From contig CAZDQL010000036.1 in NCBI GenBank assembly GCA_964507325.1, positions 1 to 58,066 on the forward strand: a DNA stretch of 58,066 nt, given 5' to 3'. The stretch comes from CAZDQL01 sp964507325. GTDB taxonomy: Bacteria; Planctomycetota; UBA1135; GCA-002686595. The position numbers and the translations under genes were made by a program. Below the pieces are notes generated by a model. That model had not been told where the DNA came from and made no database searches. It saw nothing but the letters and a program-made list of their open reading frames with translations. Positions 52,107 to 58,066 of the stretch are shown here, in pieces. Position 1 is the first letter of the stretch, and the number at the start of each line of letters is the position of its first letter.

Positions 52107-52858
52107 GATGGGTGTGGGCGCCGCGCGAAATCCGCGCGGGCGCGTTCCAGGGTTTCCAGGTTGCCGATGTCGTGCCAGCCGCCGCTCAGTCGCGCGGCGG
52201 CCAGGGGCCGGCGCGCGGCCAGCCAGGCGAGGAAGTAGCCGGGAGCGTCGTGGTTGGACTCCACCTGCATGTAGTGCTCCAGGTCTTCGCGCACGTCTGC
52301 GGGTAGGAAGTAGAGACCGACCGCGGAGAGGTTCGAACGCGGCCGCGACGGCTTCTCGCGGAAGCTCGCCACCTCGCCGTCCGGACCGAGAACCACCTCG
52401 CTGTAGCGCCCCGGCGGCACCTCCCCCTCGATCTCGCGCACGAGCAAGAGCGGGCGGGAGGGGTCGGCGCTGAAGCGCGCCGCATGCGGCGCCAGGTCGA
52501 AGTCGACCAGGTTGTCCCCCGCGGCGACGAAGAGGGGCGCACCCCGGTCCTCGATCGACTCGAGGGCCAGCGCCAGGTCCCCCAGCGCACCGAGCTGCTC
52601 GGGTTGCGCGGCGGCGCCGTCGTTCACCAGGTGCAGCGCAACGTTCGCCCGGTAGCCCGCGAGCCACGCTTCGAACTGCGCGTGGAAGCGCCCGTTGACC
52701 ACGATCACCACTTCGTCGACGGACTCCAGAGCGAGGATGCGGTCGGCGAGCCAGGAGAGCACGGGCCGCCCCCCGACATCCAAGAGCGGCTTGGCCCGGT
52801 CGAGGGTCAGCGGGTAGAGACGGGTGGCGAAGCCTGCTGCGAGGATGACGGCCTTCAT
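52103..52858 (-). CDS. NTP-transferase family sugar nucleotidyltransferase
   Basis: The 251 residues carry the signature MKAVILAAGFATRLYPLT with AKPLLDVGGRPVL, a metal-binding GDN (FVAAGDNLVDFD) and a C-terminal GGWHDIGNLETLE. These match glucose-1-phosphate thymidylyl/uridylyl transferases. It should activate a sugar phosphate with an NTP; the nucleotide and sugar are undetermined. It starts the unit with the oxidoreductase and is divergent from the PPK2 gene by 63 bp. The two divergent promoters appear to share overlapping TAGGAT/TATCCT hexamers near 52871-52877. Confidence 0.9.
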   Translation of the reverse strand: MKAVILAAGFATRLYPLTLDRAKPLLDVGGRPVLSWLADRILALESVDEVVIVVNGRFHAQFEAWLAGYRANVALHLVNDGAAAQPEQLGALGDLALALESIEDRGAPLFVAAGDNLVDFDLAPHAARFSADPSRPLLLVREIEGEVPPGRYSEVVLGPDGEVASFREKPSRPRSNLSAVGLYFLPADVREDLEHYMQVESNHDAPGYFLAWLAARRPLAAARLSGGWHDIGNLETLERARADFARRPHPS

Positions 52859-52921
52859 CGGTGGGCTGGCTATCCTAGTGTGCCGGCCAAACCCTGTTGG
52901 GCACTCCGCCGGGATCCTCCC

Positions 52922-53809
52922 ATGACCCTTCCCACTCCGCACGCGCACGCCGTCGACAGCCCGTACCTCGTTCCCTTCGACGGCGGCTTCCGCGTCGACC
53001 ATGCGCCGACCACGCCGCCGGCGGAGGTCGAGTCGCGCAAGGGTCTCAAAAAGGAACTGCGCAAGCGGGTGGAGGAGCTGGCGGAGCTCCAGCGCAGGCT
53101 CTACGCCGACGACCACCGGGCGGTCCTCTCGATCTTCCAGGCAATGGACGCCGCGGGCAAGGACTCGACCATTCGCGCCGTGACCTCGGGGATCGATCCC
53201 TCCGGGTTCCAGGTCTTCTCCTTCAAGCAGCCGTCCGCGGAGGAGCTCGATCACGACTTCCTGTGGCGCAGCGCGCGGCGGCTTCCCGAGCGGGGCCGGA
53301 TCGGGATCTTCAACCGCAGCTACTACGAGGAGACGCTCGTGGTGCGCGTCCATCCGGAGTTACTGGAGGGGCAGCGCCTGCCCGATCGTCCGGAGCTGGC
53401 AGAGCTCTGGGAGGAGCGCTTCGAGTCGATCCGCGACCACGAGAAGCACTTGGCGCGCAACGGCACCGTGACATTGAAGTTCTGGCTGAACGTCTCGCCC
53501 GAGGAGCAGCGCCGGCGCTTCCTCGCCCGCCTCGACACGCCGCGCAAGAACTGGAAGTTTTCCCCGGGCGATCTCGAGGAGCGCGCCCGTTGGGAGGAGT
53601 ACATGCAGGCCTACGAGGCCGTCCTCAACGCCACTTCGCGGCCCTGGGCTCCCTGGTACGCGATCCCTGCCGACGACAAGCCCTACATGCGCTCGACCGT
53701 GGCGTCGATCCTGCGCGACACCCTGCGTGCTTTCGACCTCCGGTACCCCGCGCCCAGCGAGGAGGTGTCGCACCAGATCGAAGAGCTGCGCCGGCGCCTG
53801 GGCGAGTGA
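52922..53809 (+). CDS. ppk2: Polyphosphate kinase 2 (PPK2) family protein
   Basis: The 295 residues match the PPK2 domain: Walker A DAAGKDST (Lys80), FSFKQPSAEELDHDFLWR, Walker B NRSYYEETLVVRVHPE, and the lid region FWLNVSPEEQRRRFLARLD with RKNWKFSPGDLEER. The family transfers phosphate between polyphosphate and nucleotides (ADP/GDP, or AMP for some classes). Single-domain length suggests class I or III; the class is not fixed here. The ATG at 52922 is preceded by GGATCC-rich sequence and a TATCCT hexamer about 45 bases upstream. It is cytoplasmic. Confidence 0.93.
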   Translation: MTLPTPHAHAVDSPYLVPFDGGFRVDHAPTTPPAEVESRKGLKKELRKRVEELAELQRRLYADDHRAVLSIFQAMDAAGKDSTIRAVTSGIDPSGFQVFSFKQPSAEELDHDFLWRSARRLPERGRIGIFNRSYYEETLVVRVHPELLEGQRLPDRPELAELWEERFESIRDHEKHLARNGTVTLKFWLNVSPEEQRRRFLARLDTPRKNWKFSPGDLEERARWEEYMQAYEAVLNATSRPWAPWYAIPADDKPYMRSTVASILRDTLRAFDLRYPAPSEEVSHQIEELRRRLGE

Positions 53810-53919
53810 ACGCCTGGACCGACGGCAGTCGGCTATCCTGAACCCCGACCCGCCGACCCCGCGCAAGTCCCGCCGGGGCGCTGGGAGCGGGCCCCGTCAC
53901 CCACCCGCAGGAACGCGTC

Positions 53920-54555
53920 ATGAACCGCAGGAAATCGTCCCGCATCCTCCTCCTCCTCTCGGTCGCCCTCTTCGCCGGAGCGGGGCAGGTCGACACCCAG
54001 GAACCCCAGGAGAAACCGGCGGTGCTGCCCATCGACCCGGAGGTGTACCAGGAGGTGATGCGGCTCGCGCAGCCCGGTCCGGAGCACGAGTTGCTCACCC
54101 AGCTCACCGGAGAGTGGGTGAGCGAGGTCTCGATTCAGATGGCGCCCGGCACCCCAGCGATGGTCCAGAAGGCCACCGCATCCGGCGCGCTGATCCTCGA
54201 GGGCCGCTTCGTCGAGATCAAGGCCTTCGGCGACTTCATGGGCCAGCCCTTCGAGAGCCTCACGTTCCTGGGCTTCGACCGCCGGCACGAGGAGTACACC
54301 CTCATCGGCCTCGACACCCTGGGCACCTACTGGGTGAGCGCCAGGGGCAAGCGCGGCGAGGACGGGGTGATCCGCCTGCGCGGCGAGGACGACGACACGC
54401 TGGGCAAGCAGGTCTTCCACTTCGAGTACGAGTTCTTCGGCCGCGACGAGTACGAGTACCGGGTGGCGTTCGAGGAGCTCGCCGGCCAGGTGTTCGAAGA
54501 GCCCTTCACCATGGTCACGGTGCGGAACAAGCGGAAGAAGAGCGAGAAGGACTAG
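53920..54555 (+). CDS. Secreted DUF1579-like protein
   Basis: The 211 residues have a Lys/Arg-rich signal peptide (MNRRKSSRILLLLSVALFAG). The core matches DUF1579: GPEHELLTQLTGEWVSEV, ILEGRFVEIKAFGDFMGQPFE near the middle, TFLGFDRRHEEYTLIGLD, and EYRVAFEEL. The family is a calycin-like beta-barrel of unknown function. It lies 110 bp after PPK2 with a TATCCT hexamer in between, so it may have its own promoter. It is convergent with the Clp-N gene across a hairpin. Confidence 0.8.
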   Translation: MNRRKSSRILLLLSVALFAGAGQVDTQEPQEKPAVLPIDPEVYQEVMRLAQPGPEHELLTQLTGEWVSEVSIQMAPGTPAMVQKATASGALILEGRFVEIKAFGDFMGQPFESLTFLGFDRRHEEYTLIGLDTLGTYWVSARGKRGEDGVIRLRGEDDDTLGKQVFHFEYEFFGRDEYEYRVAFEELAGQVFEEPFTMVTVRNKRKKSEKD

Positions 54556-54592
54556 TGTGCTGGATCAGTGGCTCGTGTGCACCTGCACACTA
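54553..54592. terminator. Nested inverted repeats between convergent genes
   Basis: CTAGTGTGC (54553-54561) is inverse to GCACACTAG (54584-54592), and inside it GTGTGC-ACCT-GCACAC (54575-54590) forms a tighter hairpin. Both stop codons lie in the outer arms. It probably terminates both genes. Confidence 0.5.
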
Positions 54593-55093
54593 GCTTCCGC
54601 CGAGCTGCTCCCGCGCCGCGTCCAGGTCCACGCCGAAGCGCGCCAAGATCTTCCCCGCGACACCTTCGCGCGCGCGGATCAGGCCCAGGAGGAGGTGCGC
54701 CGCACCGATGCGACTCAGGCCGAGGCTCTTGGCTTCCTGCATGGCGAGCTCGAGGGCCGACTGCGCGCTGGCGGTGAAGTCCACTCTCTCCCGAGCGTCC
54801 GCGGCGAGTCCGGGTTCGACCCTCTGCTCGACCTCCGCGCCGATCCGATTGGGGTCGAAGCCCATCCTGCGCAGCGCCTCGGTGGCTGGGTTCCGACCCC
54901 GTAGGAGCCCGAGGAGGATGTGCTCGGAGCCGAGGCGTTCGCACTTCAGCCTCCACACTTCGAGGCGGGCGGAGATCAGGGCCTGCTTGGCGTCCGCCTC
55001 GAACCGATCCGAGGTGCGCGACGCTCGACGGCGGAGCCACACCAGCCCTCCGACCACGAGACATGCCACCAGGACGTACGCCGCAATCTCCAC
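54590..55093 (-). CDS. Membrane-anchored lone Clp-N domain protein
   Basis: The 167 residues start at GTG with a TM helix (about 4-20, AAYVLVACLVVGGLVWL) and then carry a double Clp-N repeat (ALISARLEVWRLKCERLGSE, HILLGLLRG and QEAKSLGLSRIGAAHLLLGLI). There is no AAA+ ATPase domain. In ClpA/ClpC this domain binds adaptors and substrates. Attached to the membrane alone, it may recruit substrates or act as an adaptor. TAGGAT stands nine bases before the start; its TAG also ends the GHMP kinase gene. Confidence 0.85.
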   Translation of the reverse strand: MEIAAYVLVACLVVGGLVWLRRRASRTSDRFEADAKQALISARLEVWRLKCERLGSEHILLGLLRGRNPATEALRRMGFDPNRIGAEVEQRVEPGLAADARERVDFTASAQSALELAMQEAKSLGLSRIGAAHLLLGLIRAREGVAGKILARFGVDLDAAREQLGGS

Positions 55094-55102
55094 GTGGGCG
55101 CG

Positions 55103-55108
55103 ATCCTA
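55103..55108 (-). promoter_or_regulatory. -10-like TAGGAT, 9 bases before GTG
   Basis: The first three bases double as the stop codon of the upstream GHMP kinase gene, so a promoter here would lie at the gene junction. Confidence 0.3.
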
Positions 55109-56104
55109 CCGAGTGACCCGCGGCCGCAGGGTCGGGAATCCCGCTCCGGCGTAGGCGCTCTCCAGGGCGGCGAGGGATTCCTCTTCCGGAGTCACGGCGA
55201 GCACCGCCCCTCCCGATCCACACAGCTTCGCCCCGGCTCCCGCGCCGCGGGCGATCTCGATCATCCGCCGGTCGCGGTCGGAGATCGGGAAGACGGAGGC
55301 GCGCAGGTCGAAGTTGGTGTCCACCAAGCGCGCCATGGCCGCCGCGTCCCGCGCGTCCAGCGCCTCCACGCCCTCGTCGACCAATCCGGCCAAGGCCGAC
55401 ATCGTGGTGCGCAGCCTGCGGTCCCCCGCCAGCCAGCGCGCGCGGACCTCGGCGTGCACCGCCCCCGAGCTCCTCCCCGGCTGCGGGTCCCAGGTCACGA
55501 GCAGGGGCGGCAGGAGGCTCGCGTCCAGGTAGGTGTAGGAGCTCGTCCCCCGCGGACGGGTGAAGTCCATGGCGACCAGCCTCCCGAAGGCCTGCGCCAC
55601 CCGGTCCTGGGGACCGGCTTGGATCGCGAGCTCCTCCACCTCGGCGGCCAGGGCCAGCTCGGAGAGCTCGAAGGGGGAGAGCTCCAGGTCGAACCAGCGC
55701 GCCCAAGCGCGCAGGGCCGCGATCACCAGAGCGCTCGAACCGGCCAGTCCCGCCTGCCGTGGGACGTCGGTCTCGAAGCTGGCCCGGAACCCGGCCCGAG
55801 GATCGTGGTCGAGGAGCGCCCGCAACACCGGGGCGTGGCGCAAGAGGCGCGCCAGGGCGGCCGCCATGAGGTCGGCCCCTCCCTCACCGGCGGTCGGCTC
55901 CAGGTCGTTCACCACGCTGCTCCACCAATCGAAGCGCAGGGAGGAGCCCGTTCCCCCGACCAGCTCGATCCCCTCGGCGGGCTCCAGGTGCACCGACGCG
56001 GCAAAGGCGTCGAAGGTGAAGGCGATCACCTTGCCGCCGTACAGGTCCGACGGGTTGCCGAGGAGTCCGGCGCGGGGGCGGGCGGTGGCTGTGATGGGGC
56101 GCAT
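55106..56104 (-). CDS. GHMP kinase (glucuronokinase-like)
   Basis: The 332 residues show the GHMP kinase signature: opening RAGLLGNPSDLYGGKVIAF, the ATP loop GLAGSSALVIAALRA, and motif 3 GAKLCGSGGAVLAV. The NPSD-x-x-GGK opening resembles glucuronokinase-type sugar-1-kinases. It should phosphorylate a sugar or sugar acid. A sugar nucleotidyltransferase about 2 kb away could use the product (inference). The start at 56104 is supported by the TACCAT hexamer nine bases upstream and by loss of similarity before it. Confidence 0.85.
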   Translation of the reverse strand: MRPITATARPRAGLLGNPSDLYGGKVIAFTFDAFAASVHLEPAEGIELVGGTGSSLRFDWWSSVVNDLEPTAGEGGADLMAAALARLLRHAPVLRALLDHDPRAGFRASFETDVPRQAGLAGSSALVIAALRAWARWFDLELSPFELSELALAAEVEELAIQAGPQDRVAQAFGRLVAMDFTRPRGTSSYTYLDASLLPPLLVTWDPQPGRSSGAVHAEVRARWLAGDRRLRTTMSALAGLVDEGVEALDARDAAAMARLVDTNFDLRASVFPISDRDRRMIEIARGAGAGAKLCGSGGAVLAVTPEEESLAALESAYAGAGFPTLRPRVTR

Positions 56105-56113
56105 CGGGCGCAG

Positions 56114-56119
56114 ATGGTA
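56114..56119 (-). promoter_or_regulatory. -10-like TACCAT, 9 bases before ATG
   Basis: GCTACCAT precedes the GHMP kinase start. The same octamer-like core recurs in front of other genes as GCTACCCT or GGTACCAT. Confidence 0.4.
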
Positions 56120-56169
56120 GCGCCACACTCCGCCGAAGGGGGGCCGGATACGGGGTGCAGCATGAGGTG

Positions 56170-56190
56170 CGCAGGGCGCCGCACCCTGCG
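56170..56190 (-). terminator. Hairpin after the TPR lipoprotein gene
   Basis: CGCAGGG (56170-56176) pairs with CCCTGCG (56184-56190) around a 7-base loop, directly after the TGA at 56193 on the minus strand. It is the likely end of the secretin-TPR transcript. Confidence 0.5.
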
Positions 56191-56192
56191 AG

Positions 56193-57284
56193 TCACTCTC
56201 CCGCTACGGCAGGGTCACGCAGCAGAATCTGCTCCAGTTGGGCAGGTGTGGGATCCTCGGGCGCGCGGCGCATCGCCTCGCGCGTGCTGAGGAGGGCACC
56301 CTTCAGGTCGCCGGTCCGGCGCTTCCAGAGCGCCAGAGCCAGGTAGCCCTCGGAGCATTCCGGTCCTGTCTGGATCAAGCGCTCGGCAGCGGTGCGCAGC
56401 AGGCGGTCGTCGTTGAGCATCAAGGCGACATCCGCCATCAGCTCCCAGGAGTGCCTGTCCCGAGCTCCACCCTCGGCGCTGGTGAGCTCCAGCAGCAGCG
56501 AGCGAGCTTCCACGGGTTGGCGGTTCTGCACGAAGCAGTAGGCTTGCAGACGTCGCAGGTTCTGCCGCCGCGCGCCCGGCTGGATGAGAGCGAGCGTGTG
56601 CAGAGCCTCGGCGCACTTACCCAGGGCCACCTGTGCGCGGGCCAGATCCTCGAGGATTGCCGGGTCGGCCGGACTCAGAATGGCGGCTTCGCCGAAGAGC
56701 TGCGCAGCCTGGTCGAGATCCCCTTCGAGCAGCACCAGGTGACCCAGGGTCTGTCGGAAACCCGCGTGGCCGGCGAACTCGCCTGCATCGGTGTCCAGCA
56801 GCGCGCGCGCTTCGTCGACGCGGCCGAGTTGCGCCAGGACTTCGGCTTCGGCGAGCATCACCTCGGCGCGACCGGGTTCGAGGGAGCTGGCCCGCTGGTA
56901 GGCCACGACAGCCGCCTCGAGGTCCCCGAGTTGCTCGTGGACCACACCCTCCAGATAGGGGAACTCGGAGTCGTCGGGCGCCAGCTCGGCGCCTCCCTGC
57001 AGGGCGGCGCGCGCGGCGCTCAGCTCGCCCTGCTCGATCAGGATCCTGGCGCGCAGCAGATGTCCCTTGGGGGCCTGCGGGATGCGCGCTATGCAGCTGT
57101 TCACCGTGTCGAGGGCGCGCGCGAAGTCTCCGGACTCGAATTGCCTGAGGGCCTGGTCGTACTCGGTGCCCGCATGCAACCGATCCATGTTCGCCCGGGC
57201 CTCTTCACTGGCAGCGCGTGTGTAGTCCCCTTGAGCTTGACAGGCGGCCAACGCGAGGAGGATCCAGGCAACGTGACGCATCAC
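56193..57284 (-). CDS. TPR-repeat lipoprotein coupled to the secretin gene
   Basis: The 363 residues have a lipobox (ILLALAAC). About eight TPR-type helical pairs fill the rest (AKGHLLRARILIEQGELSAA, PYLEGVVHEQLGDLEAAVVAY, EDLARAQVALGKCAEAL). ATG 57284 overlaps the secretin stop by 4 bp. TPR lipoproteins next to secretins usually serve as pilotins or pilus-assembly factors (PilF/TadD-like); the repeat number here is higher than in classical pilotins. It therefore probably sits at the outer membrane and helps secretin assembly. Confidence 0.82.
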   Translation of the reverse strand: MMRHVAWILLALAACQAQGDYTRAASEEARANMDRLHAGTEYDQALRQFESGDFARALDTVNSCIARIPQAPKGHLLRARILIEQGELSAARAALQGGAELAPDDSEFPYLEGVVHEQLGDLEAAVVAYQRASSLEPGRAEVMLAEAEVLAQLGRVDEARALLDTDAGEFAGHAGFRQTLGHLVLLEGDLDQAAQLFGEAAILSPADPAILEDLARAQVALGKCAEALHTLALIQPGARRQNLRRLQAYCFVQNRQPVEARSLLLELTSAEGGARDRHSWELMADVALMLNDDRLLRTAAERLIQTGPECSEGYLALALWKRRTGDLKGALLSTREAMRRAPEDPTPAQLEQILLRDPAVAGE

Positions 57285-58066
57285 TCCTCCTCCTCAGCCT
57301 GCATGCGCTGGAACTCCTCATCGACCAGTTGGTTGAGGTAGCTCAGATCGTGGATCCACAGCTCCTCTCGGTCGAGACGTTCGATGGCACGGATGACATC
57401 GGGTTGAGCCGGGTGCATCCCCAGCGAACGCCGCAGCTTGGAACGCGCACGCCGCACCTCCCCCCGCGCCAGGAGTCGCTCCGCCTGCAGATTGAGTTTT
57501 GCGCTGTGACGCTCACGACTCCAGAAGAGAAGCCCCAAGCGCGATCCAACTCGCACGTCCTGGCGGTACTCCTCACCGGCCAGGCCAGCCTCGATCAGGG
57601 CATCGTCCCGTAGCACAGTGGGTTTGATGAGGAAGATCACCTCGGTCTGGCGCAGCCCCTCATCGCGTCCCTGAAAGAAGTTACCGAGTACGGGCAAGTC
57701 GCCGAAGAACGGGATTTGATTGCGCTTGCGCTCGGTGTCCTCCCGAAAGAGGCCGCCCAGGACTGCCGTGTGCCCCTCGGGGACCAGGACGTTGGTGGTT
57801 ACAGTTTGAATCTGCTCATCGGGAATCTGCTGGGTGCTCCCGTCGGGCGACGTGACGTCGCGAAAGGCGACTTGCGAGACCTTGGGAGACAGCTCGAGGC
57901 GGACCTGACCGTCCGCCAGCACGAAGGGCCGCACGTCGAGAACGATGCCGGTGTCGAGATACTTGATCGTCTGATTGACTTGGTTCTCCACCGTGGTGGT
58001 CTCGAAGTAGCCCCCGTAGTTGCATAGATCCAAGGCCCTATCTGCGCGAATCAGCGGATGCTGCGT
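57281..58066 (-). CDS. Secretin (type II/IV secretion or pilus outer-membrane channel), 5' end outside the window
   Basis: The frame is open to the window edge, so at least 261 C-terminal residues are present. The secretin signature is clear: TIKYLDTGIVLDVRP, LELSPKVSQV, TNVLVPEGHTAVLGGLF, and the final NQIPFFGDLPVLGNFFQGRD with EVIFLIKPTVL. An unusual C-terminal tail of about 100 residues follows, rich in Arg and Glu, with a TPR-like helix pair. It may bind the pilotin-like TPR lipoprotein encoded next. The system served (T2SS, T4P or Tad) cannot be told from this part. Confidence 0.9.
   Translation of the reverse strand, partial: TQHPLIRADRALDLCNYGGYFETTTVENQVNQTIKYLDTGIVLDVRPFVLADGQVRLELSPKVSQVAFRDVTSPDGSTQQIPDEQIQTVTTNVLVPEGHTAVLGGLFREDTERKRNQIPFFGDLPVLGNFFQGRDEGLRQTEVIFLIKPTVLRDDALIEAGLAGEEYRQDVRVGSRLGLLFWSRERHSAKLNLQAERLLARGEVRRARSKLRRSLGMHPAQPDVIRAIERLDREELWIHDLSYLNQLVDEEFQRMQAEEEE

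Noticed and set aside
1..58066. CRISPR arrays, rRNA genes, intact insertion sequences, prophage genes
   Set aside because: No direct-repeat/spacer series, no rRNA-like sequence, and no transposase, integrase or phage structural protein could be recognised.

Overview
The window is high-GC DNA, densely packed on both strands, and reads as a chromosomal segment of a planctomycete-like bacterium. The grounds for this are planctomycete-type ECF sigma factors, a zinc-ribbon Ser/Thr kinase with RDD membrane domains, many secreted or lipoprotein FG-GAP, HEAT, TPR and CarboxypepD_reg (CnaB-like) proteins, a URO-D/GH106 pair, and a recurring C-terminal secretion-type domain (YCGPA..NS, GSQGNLCLGG, TWNFQAW, NFTDG) that I associate from memory with deep-branching Planctomycetota. 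The taxonomic call is inference. I saw no rRNA, tRNA, CRISPR array or intact transposase. No gene-free stretch exceeds about 300 bases.

Layout. 1-5 kb: a HEAT-repeat protein cut by the window edge, then on the minus strand a gene that appears as three in-frame ORF pieces separated by UGA. Each UGA lies exactly where the first Cys of a thioredoxin CxxC motif should be (U78-PPC and U318-GWC). I read it as one 436-residue secreted protein with two selenocysteines. A small coiled-coil protein and an MBL/beta-CASP RNA-processing nuclease follow. 5-9 kb: an operon of a parallel beta-helix protein, an FG-GAP/ASPIC-UnbV lipoprotein and a TPR lipoprotein. 9-20 kb: a GH38-like secreted glycosidase, an OmpR/histidine kinase pair, a large FG-GAP secreted protein, and a lipoprotein joining a Cys-less thioredoxin fold, TPRs and an alpha-toroid domain.

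20-28 kb: tandem paralogs of a serine-hydrolase/beta-propeller fusion. The second has lost the catalytic Ser and overlaps an ECF sigma gene that is followed by a kinase/RDD/pseudokinase protein. 28-35 kb: a segmental duplication carrying two near-identical secreted proteins and a truncated gene tail, with a CPBP-type membrane protein between the copies, then a frameshifted HELGH metallopeptidase and a transglutaminase-like lipoprotein. 35-46 kb: DinB-like, NTF2-like, URO-D, GH106-like, a sigma-factor/transmembrane/CnaB-like fusion, a membrane protein, an esterase, a 196-bp inverted-repeat element and an asparaginase. 46-58 kb: a second sigma/TM/CnaB-like fusion, a papain-like peptidase, sugar oxidoreductase plus nucleotidyltransferase, PPK2, a DUF1579-like protein, a lone Clp-N membrane protein, a glucuronokinase-like GHMP kinase, and a TPR lipoprotein coupled to a truncated secretin.

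Many genes have a TANNNT hexamer exactly 6 or 9 bases before the start codon, suggesting leaderless or near-leaderless transcription. Several convergent gene pairs share hairpins that include both stop codons. The strongest candidate for something new is the double-selenocysteine thioredoxin protein, supported at its second UGA by an 8-bp hairpin with a GU-containing tetraloop. Next come the two membrane-spanning sigma-factor fusions.
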